64,000 nucleotides of DNA from Tricholomella constricta (GCA_013368375.1 JAACJP010000016.1:744001-808000), one strand, 5' to 3'; counted from the stretch's first letter, positions 1 to 12,649 are shown. Numbers and translations are program-made. The notes: generated by a model not told the origin, from the letters alone.

Positions 1-200
1 CTAAAGGGTTGGAGTCACTGCTTGCTCTGGGAGAGGCCATGACTAGCTCCATCCCTGAGGATCGACCTTCCCCGGCAGCTGCCCTGCAATCTCTGGATAA
101 AATCGACAGAAAATTGCTTGAGCGCCGCATATGGAAACCAACAGAATCGTGGAGGGATAGGCTCATGATCAGATTCAACCGAATGAACCCTATAATTTAG
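1..200 (+). CDS. C-terminal end of a kinase-like protein (partial, enters from left edge)
   Basis: An open frame runs from the window edge to a TAG at 198-200. It reads ...LGEAMTSSIPEDRPSPAAAL... followed by a basic tail. The 'PEDRPSPAAALQ' stretch resembles the end of protein-kinase domains (subdomain XI, the RPS/RPT element before the last helix) found in many Agaricomycete kinase-like proteins, where a short basic tail also follows. Only about 65 residues are visible, so the catalytic residues cannot be checked and the family call is an inference. The true exon start lies at or before position 1; the ATG at 9 is probably internal. Confidence 0.4.
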   Translation, partial: KGLESLLALGEAMTSSIPEDRPSPAAALQSLDKIDRKLLERRIWKPTESWRDRLMIRFNRMNPII

Positions 201-1630
201 TTTTCTATCTCATTATTTCTTTTGCAATTATGTGCGTTCGCTTCCTTGGCCGTTGAGCTCGTCATCAAGCACCTACTTGTGTCGAAAAAAACTACCGACC
301 CACGTGGGATGTATGGATCATGCTGCACTGAAAAGTCCTCAGTGCGAAGCTACTACGCAACTACACTGGCGCTGACCTTGAAGGGGTGAAGCGAACCAGC
401 ATCGAGAGCCTCACTGAACTGGCTTGAAACTTTACTAACCCTTCCATGTTATCATAAAACTGCCGTGAAAAACCGAGTCAGTCCACTACCGGAAATTACA
501 TTGAAGAACAAGGCCGAGAAAGGACGCCAGAGATGCAGCGTGCGCGCTCCCTTCCGTGATATGATCATAGAGTGCTGGGAAAATTGCGAGTCAGTGCACT
601 ACATGCCAGACAGCTGATCAATTCATTAAGTCTACCGTGACTCAGCGTACATGTTAACCAATCGTGAACGTTGATAGTACATCAAAGGAAGTTTTATCCG
701 CGCTTTTGAAGTCTACCTTTCCAACACATGCGGTGTTGCAGCAGAGGCAGGCTCTTTTTATCCGCAAAGCCAGAGTACAGCCTATTTTCAGGGCTAAGAC
801 TCCGTACGATAGTCGCAAACTTCGATTCGAGATCATTGTTCAGCAGCATCGTCGTCTCAGTTGATGGGTCAAAGAGTGTCAATAAGTAGGAAAGCCAGAC
901 GCCTATCCCCATCTGTGCATCTCATAGGAAGGATAACACCACCCATCGGAGGACTTTAGTGTGGTGTAATTATAGAGTCGAGGAATGCACCAGGCAAAGT
1001 TGGAAATTGGACGCTATTGAAAGCAGAGCTCGATGCTGATGAAAAGCTGGGATTGAGGATGTATTATGCTAGGCAGCGAGCGGAAATTGGAATACAAAAA
1101 CATCGGCTGGCTCGGATCATCAGAGTAACGCCCCACCCGATGCACTGAATACTGAATTCAGCGAGATAGAGTGCCATCTAGATTGTCACGTTCGGCGCGG
1201 CGTGAGGTCTTGTCAAGGAGGTTGGTGGCGACAGGATGTATGTATGCAAGCGCATCTTCACTTCAAACTAGACATTGGATGAGTGTGTCGGACAGTACTC
1301 ACAAGAGCAGGCATTAAACGAATCTCCTGAACCGAGGCGCAGGATAGATGAATTGGTGATTATATGAACCCAGGAATCATAATTTTGGATCTATGCACTG
1401 GCAGATGTGTTCAAGGCAAGACGGTACAGTAAGTGCGTCTGCCGTGATCTATGCTTGACATAATAATGTGTATGTTGAAAGTGATGTGAGTAAAGTATGA
1501 GATAGGTTGATGAGGTATAAACCCAGTTATTATAGTAGTCAATGTTTGCAAGGTAGAGACCACTCCAGGAAATTTGCTTGTGTGTAAGAATCGGCGAAAA
1601 TGCGGCAGACCTGAAGCCTTAATAGTAGTT
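201..1630. other. Intergenic stretch, no gene recognised
   Basis: Both strands carry only short frames of up to about 72 codons, with no family signature and no convincing chain of exons. The right part is the 3' flank of the first laccase gene. I see no clear repeat or RNA gene. Confidence 0.5.
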
Positions 1631-3775
1631 TCAAAGCTGATCGGGAGTCAGGGCATCGTATTTCGGACAGAGTTGGTCCCAAGCGGCTAAGAAGGGATCG
1701 GTCACCTCAGAGCCATAGGACCAGAAGTTATAGAAGTGCTTACGAGGCGGGTTCGCATTCTTAATGGTGGGTATATCTTCTGCAAAGACAACTGCAAGTC
1801 CACTAGACAACATGAATTTCAGTTCATGTCAACGAAACGTAAAGGGGACATCGACACTCACAGCTCGAGATGCCAATCGATGTGACTGATTTGACGTGGA
1901 TCAGTGAGCCTCAAATCCACTGTGAAAAACCAACATACCAATGAAGGAACCAAGGTCCAGCATTGTCGGTTACGAAGCGGATGGTCGCATTTCCATCAGA
2001 AAGACCAGTGTTGACGGTGTCGCGTCGAACCGGGTTCAAGTAGTTGTATTTCGTACTGTCACCACTTCGTACGACGGAGAACGTGTGCTGTTTTTGTGGT
2101 TAGAAAAGAAGAATATAGACGATGGATGTATCACATACGCCATGGAGATGGAAAGGATGCTGAAAAACGACAGGTGAGTTGAGTACTGGTAGACAAATTA
2201 CTTGTAACTCGATTACTTACAGGTCCACCAAGTTCGATACCGGTTCCAGGCAGTGAGATCTCGATGACTTTATTAGGAGGCAAAGAGTAAACGCTTCCGC
2301 TCGGGAGCAAATCCTGTGCGGCCTGCGCTCCGCTGAGAATCTGTAAAAGTACGGGCGCGGTCGGCGGGATGAAGGGCTTGCCGTTCATCTCGTAGTGGAA
2401 GGTCTCGAAGTTGAAAGTGTGCGCGATATTGATGTGGACGTCGGCACCGCCCTTCCAGGGCTTACCGGGTGCAAGGGGTTGGAACAACGCATGGAGATTG
2501 ACCTCTTTCAGTGGTTTCGTGCTGACGTATTCGGTGGTAGGATCGACCTCAGGGGCACCGGCGTATCGGAGAATGGCCAAGTTCCTGCCACCGTCAAACC
2601 CAGGAAGACCGCGAATATCAGGATTAGCGCGAATCCAATAATTACTGACAGCTTTATTCGCGTTCATGATGACCGAGTAACGCTGCCCTGCGAATATTTG
2701 AATCGAATCGACAATAAGGGGAGTGGTATATTCGCCGTCAGCCTCAATGACCGTCAGCGTATGTTTGTCGATAGCGAAGGTGAAAGCAGGGTCACAGGAC
2801 ATGGCGATGATGCGGAAGCGGTAGCGTTTGTGTCTCTTGACGTTAATGATGGATAATGGGACAGCAGGGCCATCGGGATATCGACCTTTTCCATTAATTA
2901 AGGTCGCCTGGGATGTGAGTGGGAGGCCGCCGTTCGCAGATGGAGCCGGTTGATGATACCTAAAAGGCGTCAGATTCACGTACACAGTAGTGAGGATCGT
3001 ACGTACCAATCCGCCAGGGTGATAATTGTGGACTCTAGGGCGATATCAGAGACGACATCGGGAGCCGGAAAGAGTAAGTAAGCTCACCGTCGTCAACATC
3101 ATACAGAACCTTGTAGGGGTCGTGAGGGTCGTAGATTATCAGAGCTCCCCGGAGACCATCGCAATATTGGGTTGCTTAAGGGTGCAAAGTCAGTCCGAGC
3201 TCTCCGAGAAAAGCTTGAATCACGCACATAAGTGGGAATGGTACCAATAAGTTCCAACCTGCTTAGGGACTTTGAAGTCGTATAGGAACGAATCATTGGG
3301 GGCGATTGGGCATTGAGTAACGAACGCCGCCCCATCAGCCCAGCTTGTCTTCTCTTGGAAAATTCCATGCCAGTGCTTTCATCCCATCAGCTTCGGACGT
3401 GGACAACTGAGAGAAGCGAAGACTCACGATAGTCGTACTGCGCAACATGGTATTATCCGTCAAGGTGTCGATAACGTTGAGCTTGAAATGAGCTCCCTGA
3501 ACCCACCGTCAGATAGATGACGCAATATAAAGACCACTAAACACGCACCTTCTTGGCGATAATGGGGGTGCCAGGAAACACGCCGCCAGCGAGAACAGCT
3601 CTGTATTCTGAGTGCTTAGTATGATAAGATGTAACATGAAGAGGTTAACGCACGAGCGAGCGAAGCCATCGGGACTGATGACCTTGTTTGAGATAACGAG
3701 ATCAGAAACTGGCCCAATGGCATTGGCAGCGCGCAGAAAAGAAAGAGCGTAAACAAGATGCACTGCACTAAGCAT
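1631..3775 (-). CDS. lcc: Laccase (copy 1 of a tandem trio), multicopper oxidase, secreted
   Basis: Multicopper phenol oxidase that couples one-electron oxidation of phenols to reduction of O2 to water. Coding starts at the ATG at 3775; the TTG codon three codons upstream is not a start. A hydrophobic signal peptide is followed by [20 protein letters not shown], a typical mature laccase N-terminus. All four copper motifs are present: HWHGIFQ...[37 protein letters not shown] (a 21-nt exon near 2140-2160) and [18 protein letters not shown], the last split by an intron inside the Cys codon. The axial T1 position (ten residues after the Cys) is Leu. The long exon is at about 2222-2960. The last intron (about 1695-1751, 57 nt, GTAAGC...TTAG) contains no stop; splicing it gives the usual [16 protein letters not shown] tail ending at TGA 1631-1633. 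Closest relatives are the next two genes, suggesting local duplication. Confidence 0.93.
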
Positions 3776-3815
3776 GACAGGCAACTGGGTGAAATGAAGA
3801 TCTAGTGGTCGAGTA

Positions 3816-3821
3816 CTTATA
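3816..3821 (-). promoter_or_regulatory. Probable TATA box of laccase copy 1
   Basis: Reading the minus strand, TATAAG occurs about 41 bp upstream of the ATG at 3775, in the context CTATAAGTAC. A second similar element, CTATAATG, lies at 3825-3832. The position suits a TATA box with a short 5' leader, but the transcription start is not known. Confidence 0.5.
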
Positions 3822-3832
3822 GTACATTATAG

Positions 3833-6546
3833 GGCTCCGCATTCCTCGGTTGTTTCGAGATTCGAATTTGATTTCAACCCTGACATCTAAGTCTGTCTGA
3901 TAGTTGATGGGACCCGAAGGAGATGATTCTGACGCCTTGAGCCGACGATGTCAATTGTATGGCGGTCGGTGTGGAATGCGAATCTAGGACAAACACACAT
4001 GGGGTTGAACAGCTAGTGGGGATACCTTGCCTACTACACCTCGCCTGCCTCTTATCATAGACAATCGACACCGAAAGTGCCTCGAAACATCATCAAATGA
4101 TCCCGTCGGCGAGCGAAGAATTGATTGCTGGCAATTCGGATTTGTATTCGGATCGAAGGCCGCCGAGTTTCGGAACAAAAGAAATGAGGAAATGCTTAAG
4201 GATTGAAGTGAATCTCTATACACAAAGCATGAGAAAATGAGGTGATTTGCAGGTGATTCCTTGAGATTATGTAAACTATCTTCGGTTCGAAGGAGGAAAT
4301 GAATCAAAGAGAAGAACACTTGAAGCGAATTTCATGAAAGTCAGGCAGGGTTTAGCATCCAGAATTGAAAAGCAAACAGTCCAAAAGAAAGTGTTTTGCA
4401 GGGCCAAAAACAAACCACAATCCCGAATTACCTCGAGGACAGGATTCTTGGATCCATCAATCAGTCACCAAGCCCATTTGACAGATGTAGATCCCTACCG
4501 GTCCTGCAAACAGTGGTGAGGGTATACATGTCATCGATACCTTTTAGTAAGATGAGGGTAAGATGAACATTCCGGATGACGAATGAATGCATCGGGAACT
4601 TACGTAGAAAGACTGGCGGTGAACATGAGTACATCAGATGACAGTCGTAACACATCCATGCTCGCAGCTCCATGAGGTTGACAAGCGTTTCGACGTCGGT
4701 ATCTGAATATGGTGGGCATAGCGATGATCCGTATTGTCTGTTAGGTGGTCAGATCCATCGAGGTAGCGCAGAGCACTATGTCAGTCTGTACTTATGGGAT
4801 ATACCGGAAAAACTCGTATGTGCGAGTGCGATATCCCGAGTGAGCTTTTGACCATTATCGTATGGGCTTCGAAGTACGCAGCGCCCAATAACCGTTTGTC
4901 GATCACGAGAGCAAAGACGTCGTGTCCTCGGCTTGGCTCTCTTGAAACCGCTCCGCGAGCTCTTGTTAGGATAATAATCAAATTTGGCCCATAATAGTTT
5001 ACTTGCTAGGCACGTCCATGGCAAAGACCCTTTTCTACCCAGGTCAGCCCCGTAGATGGAATGCGATCGCTTGTAAGGCCACATGTCCTTCCTTGCGCAT
5101 CCGCCAAAGATGCAATTGAGCGCAGGAACGATTTGAAAAAAAAATACGACAAGTCGACAACTCCAGCAATCATCAGACTCGCTCCTTGGCTGCAATCCGC
5201 AGTCGGTGGGTTAGTGACATAGTCTGATTTCAGCAGAGCGATAGACATACCTTGATATGCCCCTCTCCTTCCTACGTGCGGCCTGAGGCGAAGGAATTCG
5301 CGGAGGAGGGACTAGAACCGATTGGAGTTGTTGAAACAAGGGGCGTCGCATAAACAACAGTAAATAACCTTTCTTCCTCCGACTCTGACCTTCACCGGTG
5401 CCAATCTCGACCTCAAGCACCAGGCCCCAGGGCTGATCTTGGATGACTCACTGAGAGCCAGAATGAACTGATTGAGAATCATTTGGGCCTGATATGATTT
5501 CGGCTTGTTGGTCTCTGGCAACTGGATCTCGTTGTTTTGTCTCGCGAAAAGTGTCGAACAAAAATTCAATTAGTTGCCAATCACCAGTTCCTTGCCTATG
5601 GCAGCCATGGAATGGCTTCCTTGTGCCGTTGATGGTGTGCTGAATTTTGCTTCAACAACGATATAACCGAGTGCTCGCCTCGGATGGGTATATCGGAACG
5701 GTCGAGATCAGTGTTTCTTGCTGGTAATGGGCAGCGATTTTCTGATAGTGATCGAGCTCTATTCGACTTACTATACACACATCGCTTCTAATGGCTGATA
5801 CACGCAGCGGGTATTATAGTTCTTTCGCCATATATTGTCTTGTCCACGCGCCTACTATAGGATTGCCCGGATCTTATTACAGCCTCCTCAGGCTCTTCTT
5901 GCGATCCATCGTGCGTCTCAGGTACGACCTCGGGCTCCTTGCTGGGTGATGAGCGATATTCGCGTCTGATCTCACGATGGGGAGATGCCTATAATTCATG
6001 TTCCTAGCCATGGAAAACATTCGCACAGTGTATTCTGTGATTTGATTTGGCTTGTCTGGCGATTTCCTCCAATCATTGGTACCTGGTCTGGTCGGCGAAA
6101 AATCCCTGAAAGCATGAAAGTCTGCTGATACCTGGCATCTTATCGTCAGCGGTTTACTGCGGCCTTGGATACCTTGTCTCGCAATTAACTTGTGCCTGAC
6201 GTTGACCTTCGTCAATTTTCCCGTCTACACATCATATTAAGTGGTGACCTATACATGGGCTGGGAGGAAATTTCTAGCGGAAACCAAGATTCGGACAAGG
6301 TTCTCGAGAGGCTCAACTACCGAGAGTCTGATCTATTGAGACTTCCTCAATTAACGAGAAGCAAAAGGTTGGTACTAAGTGTCCATCCATGAGCGTCTAG
6401 TTGTAGGGCCTGTAAAGTGTACTCTAATGCAAAATCAACGGTAACGTACATGCAATGATGATTGTAGTAGATGCCAGTGTACAATTAATATTAAGGAGGC
6501 TACTGTGTGCACGCAACCTTTAACGGACCTTGTCGCAGCTAATGCG
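3833..6546. other. Long spacer between laccases 1 and 2, no confident gene
   Basis: About 2.7 kb with many short frames on both strands. On the minus strand between about 5570 and 4330 several pieces look weakly coding. One, at about 4850-4980, reads GHDVFALVIDKRLLGAAY. Another, at about 5390-5420, reads LEVEIGTGEGQSRRKKG. I could not chain them into one gene or recognise a family. They may be remnants of a decayed gene. The part next to 3840 is the laccase 1 promoter region. Confidence 0.4.
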
Positions 6547-8707
6547 TCACTGCTTGCGGTTCGACAAGAAATTGTCATATTTTGGGCAAAGGTCGTTCCA
6601 GGATTCTGGGCCGGAAAAAGATCAGGTCGTAGTACACTTCGCGATGATTATTGCTTACGAGGAGGTTTTGTTTTCGATATAGAAGGGATATCCTCAGCGA
6701 AGACGACTGCAAGCCCACTATGCGACTTGATTAGACGAAGACCTTCGTAAAAGTGCAATGAATTCCACTCACAGCTCGAGGTGCCAGTCAACATGGCTGA
6801 TGGGGCCACCGTTAGTAGAAATAAAAAACCAGAGAGTAGGACCGAGTGACGTACCAGTGGAGGAACCAAGGACCAGCGTTATCGGTGACGAAACGAATCG
6901 TGGCATTGCCGCCTTCCAATCCAGTATTGACAGTATCACGGCGCACGGGGTCCAGAAAATTGTATTCAGTGCTATCCCCGCTTCTCACGACCGAGAAAGA
7001 GTGCTATCCACACACATCCGAACGTTAGTAATGACACTGTGCTGTATCCGACGACAAATACATACACCGTGAAGATGGAAAGGATGCTAGTTAAATGCGA
7101 CATATTATCAGCGATGGCCAGACTTGAAATGAAATGAGCGTACCGGACCACCAAGACGGACACTAGTTCCAGGGAGCGATATTTCGATAACCTTGTTGGG
7201 AGGCAAGAAATAGACGCTTCCTTGGGGGAGAAGATCTTCCGCTCGCTGAGCTCCGCTAAGGATCTGGAGAAGAACGGGGGCGGTGGGTGGATGGAATGCG
7301 TAGCCGTTTATCTGGTATTCGGATTTCTGGACATCGAAAGTATGCGCAAGGTTTAAATTGACATCCGCACCGCCTGGCCAGGGATTGCCAGGCGCCGAGG
7401 GGTCGTTTGCGGCATGCAGGTCGACTTCTTTCAAGGGACTCTTGCTGACGAAGGTGGTTTTTGGCTCGGCCACGGGTGCACCAGCATAGCGCAGTATGGC
7501 CAAGTTCCTGCCACCGTCGAAACCAGGATAGCCCCTCGCATCGGGGTTGGCGCGAATCCAGTAGTTTCCTACGGGTCGGTTGGCAGTCATGATAACCGAA
7601 TAACGCTGCCCTGCAAATATTTCAAGAGAGTCTACCACGAGAGGATCAGTGTTTTCTCCGTCGGCCTCGATTACCGTAAGAGTGTGTCCATCAATAGCAA
7701 AGGTAAATGCAGTTTCACAAGCCATGGCGATGATGCGGAAACGATATCGTAGGGAATGTTTGACATTGATGACGGACAATGAAACAGGTGGGCCCCCAGT
7801 ATAGCGACCTTTTCCGTTGATTAAGGTGGCGCTGGCGAGTAATGCGCCTTCAAACACCTTGTGAGCGGTTTCATGCCACCTGCGACAGCCTTAGTCCTGT
7901 CGGCAGCAGAGGTAAGGTAGCCGTGCTCACCAATCCGCCAAAGTAATGATCGTCGACTCTGCGAGCCGGTCAGAAAGCGAGCAAAGAAAAACGTTGAATG
8001 AACATACCATCGTCAACATCGTACAGTGATTTATGAGGATCAAGGGGGTCATCTACAATAAAGGCACCGCGAAGCCCGTCACAGTATTGGGTCGCTAACG
8101 GCAGATGGTCATTTGAGGTATTGACGAATTGAAATGAATGCTCACAAAGGTGAGAGTGGTACCAGAATGTGCCTGCTTGCTCAGGAACACTGAATTCATA
8201 TAGGAACGAATTATCTGGGGTGATAGGGCATTGGGTGACAGACGCCGCTCCGTCCGCCCAACTTGTTCCACGCTGGAAAATTCCATGCCAGTGCTTCAAG
8301 TTCGCGTGAGAGACCGATCCGGATTAAAAAGGACCCGCGAACGTACGATAGTTGTTCCACGCTCCATAGTATCGTCTTTCAAACTGTTGATAACATTGAG
8401 CTGGAAGCGATCTCCCTACATTTCAGGTCAATGAATGGATACAACTGGTCAAGTCATTCACACACACCTTCTTCCCTCTAATAACCGGTCCAGGGAATGT
8501 TTTACCGGCAAGGACAGCTCTGAAAGGTGTATGAGAGTGTGCAATCAAGTATCAAAAGAAACAAGCGTACGAGCGAGAAAAGCCATCCGGACTGATGACC
8601 TCGTTGGAGATGACGAGGTCAGAGACGGGCCCGATCTGGGCCGTGTTCGCAAGACTGATGAGAGAGAACACGGAGAGGCTGCAGAGATATGCAGCGCGAA
8701 GCCTCAT
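6547..8707 (-). CDS. lcc: Laccase (copy 2 of a tandem trio), multicopper oxidase, secreted
   Basis: Same enzyme family, strand and exon layout as its neighbours. Start ATG at 8707 gives a signal peptide then [20 protein letters not shown]. Copper motifs visible: [45 protein letters not shown] (21-nt exon) and [19 protein letters not shown] (Val replaces the more common Ile after HCH; T1 axial residue Leu). The long exon is at about 7150-7840. A naive reading stops at PPRKQ (6648). A 52-nt intron (GTAAGC...CCCAG, near 6606-6660) restores the expected end [16 protein letters not shown], finishing at a TGA at 6547-6549. The protein is most like copy 1. A weak AT-rich element (TAATTTAAGG, minus strand, 8781-8790) lies where a TATA box could be. 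Confidence 0.92.
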
Positions 8708-10276
8708 GGTGGCTGTTTGGGTCCTTTGCCAACACTTTCCAACCTCCTCTAAGTACATGTTCCTCCTGCACTTTTCGGCTCCTTAAATTACGTACCCTGC
8801 GTTTTTGATCCACGGAATGATCGGGAGACAGTAGCTAAAAGAAGCAGCTCTTAGCCTTTATTGCTTCAGAGTTGAACGCGAGCTATCAAACGAAATATAG
8901 GACCGAGGATGTAGAATCTATGCTGTCGTCGTCTTGGTCGGCGTAGCGTAAAAAAGTAAGAGCAGTCTTGTTGGGTCTCCTGTATCCGGCCTGCCTAGCG
9001 CATTATGAGCGTATCACTTGCTCGGCTTCGTTTCGGTTCCCATGACGCATATTCGGCGAACGACGGGAATGAGCAAGGGTCGTCCTCAGCGTTATATGAT
9101 TGTGTGGAATTTATAAGGTCTCCACTTGCGAAAACCTCCCGGACTCGGACACCGAATTTCCAAGTGTCGTAAATATTACATATGCGGTCGCTGGTCAGAA
9201 TGACTAGAAGGATAGATTTATGCGGAAGGATGCGTCATGCGACAAGATCGAACGACGCGGAGCTGCGCAACGACGCGATAAGATTAGATTACTGATTAGA
9301 TCCTGGCCAACACATCGGCCATTGAAACCTGTCATCCCAACGTTATGAAGTTTTCCGTGATCCTTTTTCTAACGACTGGTCCCTACCCTATAACCCTTAA
9401 CAGCACTCTCATTGAAGCGCATTCTGGGGCGCACAATCATCATTTTGAAGCTATCTCACTAACAGTCCTCAAATTATCAGTGGGGAGTCGCCACGTAATC
9501 GAGTGCCGAGACATCCAACCATTCGTTTCTCTCTGTGGCGATATAATTTTCGGTGGAAAATGCATGTGCCAATCAGAATCACTATACATGATACGTCGAG
9601 CGAGGTCGAGACTTCGTTGACGTGGTAGTCTGAGCTTGCCAGTGGACGAATCAACGTCCTTGTTTTTGCGAGGATGCGGAACGAAGACGCCTTGAACCTT
9701 GCCTTATTTTAATGCTGATCCCTCTGGATAGGTATCCACATCCGCGTTCCTCATTACTACGATGCCGTCTCAGAGAGAGAGCTAGACGGTGCATACTCGC
9801 AGGCTGAGCTTGAGAATGGCTCTTTCTAAAATGCAAGCGTTTCATGGGCGGGCATGTTGACCATAATGATGATCATGAGCACTTCTTGGGCCATCGTCCA
9901 ATCTTTCCTTTGCGACTACGGCTACTAGTCTACGCCCTCGCTGACGCTCCAAATTGCATGGCGCTTTGGCTCAAAACCAGATTGTTGTGGTTCCTGATGG
10001 CTGATCTTGACAACTTAGTGGATGCTGGCCATGTGTCGGACGGAGTCAGAGTATCATCCTTCAAGCGCGTAGAAACAAACACAGATAAACGAATTCACAC
10101 CTCGCTCATTACCTCGTCCCTGTCATACCCTCCTTTGTTACTAAATGACTTGCACGATGATGGAAAGCACAAAACAGTCGATATTCAAAAACCAAAACTA
10201 TTACACCACTCAACAGCACCCTCTCAAAAAAGCTATAACAAACCAAAACCGCGGCGCCCACCTCACCCCCTACCGC
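8708..10276. other. Spacer between laccases 2 and 3, no gene recognised
   Basis: The right part of this stretch lies in a 224-codon plus-strand open frame (9844-10518) that runs on into the 3' end of laccase 3. It shows no family signature and I treat it as chance. The left part is the promoter region of laccase 2. No repeat or RNA gene was seen. Confidence 0.45.
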
Positions 10277-12576
10277 CTACTGGCCCTGTGGCGGCGCCTT
10301 CCAAGCCTCATACAACGGACAAAGCTCCTTCCAGGAATCTGGTAAACGTAGTCGAGCGTTTAAATGTCGGGTGGCGTAACGGACATATACGCGGAGCGGG
10401 GTGCTTACCGGAAGTCTTGGTCTGTGCGATCCCGGGAATGTCCTCCGCGAAGACGACTGCCAGTCCACTAGCCAAAAAAAAAAAAAAGCAGGTCGGGGTG
10501 AAGGTGGGAGGATCGTGAGCAGAGATCTAGACAGACTGCTGCAGATGCAGATGGAGGAACTCACAGCTCGAGATGCCAGTCGATGTGGCTGTGCGAGGGT
10601 GTGGATGTCAGGACAACGACGGGGGATGGGAGAGAGGAGAGGACGTACCAGTGGAGGAACCAGGGCCCCGAGTTGTCGGTGACGAAGCGGATGGTCGCGT
10701 TGGGGTTCGTGGTTTGCAGACCGGTGCTGACGGTGTCGCGGCGCACGGGGTCGACGTAGTTGTATGTGGTGTTGTCGCCGCTTCGTACGACCCAGAAGGC
10801 GTGCTACATGGATGCATGGCGGAGAAGACGTCAGAGGTGGGGCGACAGAAAAAATGAAAGAAAAAAAATGAAAAACACGCACACCGTGGAGATGGAAAGG
10901 ATGCTGATTTTTTTTTTTGGGAGAGGGGATGGTTAGCAACGGTTTCGTGGATTTGCATGTGTGTGATATGGACGTACAGGGCCGCTCCTGGTGCTAGGCA
11001 GCGCAGGGAGTGATACCTCAATAACCTTGTTTTTTGGTAAGGCGATGACCGTTCCCTGCGGGAGCAGCTCCTGGGGTTTATACGTTCCATTCAAGATCTG
11101 GAGGAGCACCGGGACTGTGGGCGGCTCGAAGGAGTGGCCGTTCATCTCGAAACGGAACGCGGCCTCGTTGAAGCTCTGGACGATGTTGAGGTTGACATCG
11201 GCGCCGCCCTTCCACGGGTTGCCCGGCACGTGCGCGTCGTACAAGGCGTGGAGGTTGACCTCCTTCAGCGGGTTCTTCACGCTGAGCACGGTGGTGGGGT
11301 CAACGGCGGGGGCACCGGCGTACCGCAGGATAGCCATGTTCCGCCCCCCGTCGTAGCCGGGGTTCCCGCGGTCGGGGTTGGCACGCACCCAGTAGTTGCC
11401 GACGGCCTGCGTGGCGTTCATGACGACGGAGTACCGCTGCCCTGCGAAGATCTCGAGCGAGTCGACGATGAGGGGCCGTGTGTATTCGCCGTCGGCCTCG
11501 ATGACCTTGAGGTTGTGCCTGTCGATGGCGAAGGTGAAGGCGGCGGAGCAGGCCATGTTGACGATGCGGAAGCGGTAGCGTTTGTTCTTTTGTACGTTGA
11601 TCACGGAGAGGGGGACAATGGGGCCGTTGGGATAGCGACCTCTGCCGTTGATCAAGGTGGACTGGGCGTGCTCGTTCAAGGCGTCGCGGGCGGGCACGTG
11701 GAACCTGTAAGACGCACGTATTATTTGCGCACTGTGAGGATAAGGATGACGGCACCAATCGTATCCGCTTACCAGTCTGCCAAAGTTATAACCGTTGCCT
11801 CTGCGGAACCAGTAGAGTCAGATCGACGTTGGAAAAGAGAAGGAAAGAGTGACTAAAAAAATAAAATAACCTACCATTATCAAAATCGTACAAGTTCTTA
11901 TAGGGATCGTTTGGATTGTCGATGATAAAGGCTCCACGAAGTCCATCACAGTATTGAGTCGCTAAGAGGACATCGTCATTCAGAATTCAAAACCAGGTTT
12001 CACGTACTCACACATATGAGAATGATACCAGTACGTCCCGACCTGGTTAGGCGCACTGAAGTCATAGAGGTACGAATGATCGGGGATGATTGGGCATTGG
12101 GTCACAAATGCCGCTCCGTCTTCGGGGCTTGTTCCGTTCTGGAAGATCCCATGCCAATGCTTCCAATTCGTATGAGCAACTACCCACACGGGAAATCAGA
12201 GGGCGTGAGGACTTACAATGGTCGCGCTGCGCTCCATGTCAAGGCTCGTCAGATTGTTCTTGACGTCAAGCTGGAAGCGAGCTCCCTTGACATTGGGTCA
12301 GCGACTAGATAGGGCGAGGCGTTAATGCTAGAATGAATACTTTTGTGCCCCTGATAATGGGCCCGGGGTGAGTTCCACCTGCGACGACAGAGCTAGGGGA
12401 CACATCAGAGAGGCGATAGAATCCTAAAAGGAGACGGCACACCTGCGAGGGAAGCCATCTGGACTGACAAACTCGTTTGTGAGGACGAGATCAGCGACGG
12501 GCCCAATTTGGACGGCCTTTGCAGCAGTAAAGAGAGAAAGCGCGTATACGCTAAAGAGAGGCATTGTGCGAAGCAT
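10277..12576 (-). CDS. lcc: Laccase (copy 3 of a tandem trio), multicopper oxidase, secreted
   Basis: Start ATG at 12576 (an in-frame ATG at 12564 is the alternative) gives a signal peptide, then [20 protein letters not shown]. Copper motifs: [37 protein letters not shown] (21-nt exon near 10885-10905) and [19 protein letters not shown], again split inside the Cys codon; axial residue Leu. The long exon is at about 10978-11705. Two intron ends carry runs of 13-14 T's on the coding strand (near 10473-10488 and 10910-10920). The final intron (about 70 nt) leads to [20 protein letters not shown] and TAG at 10277-10279. Compared with copies 1 and 2 the coding sequence is visibly richer in G/C at third positions and more diverged, so it is probably the older branch of the cluster. 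Confidence 0.92.
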
Positions 12577-12638
12577 TGCTACTCGAGTTGGGAGCTGCAG
12601 TGGGCGAATTCCCTGCTTACTTCGCTAAAAGGGCTCAA

Positions 12639-12647
12639 CCTTTTATA
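12639..12647 (-). promoter_or_regulatory. TATA box of laccase copy 3
   Basis: TATAAAAGG on the minus strand, about 63 bp upstream of the ATG at 12576. This is a near-perfect TATA consensus at a usual distance, and supports the start chosen for laccase 3. Confidence 0.65.
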
Positions 12648-12649
12648 CC

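Noticed and set aside
5877..6215. 112-codon minus-strand frame between laccases
   Set aside because: No motif, no exon partners, composition like the surrounding spacer.
9844..10518. Open frame of 224 codons on the plus strand next to laccase 3
   Set aside because: It overlaps the 3' end of laccase 3 on the opposite strand, has no family motif and reads as His/Pro/Lys-rich random sequence.
11134..11856. 240-codon plus-strand frame inside laccase 3
   Set aside because: It is the antisense shadow of the G/C-rich laccase exon.
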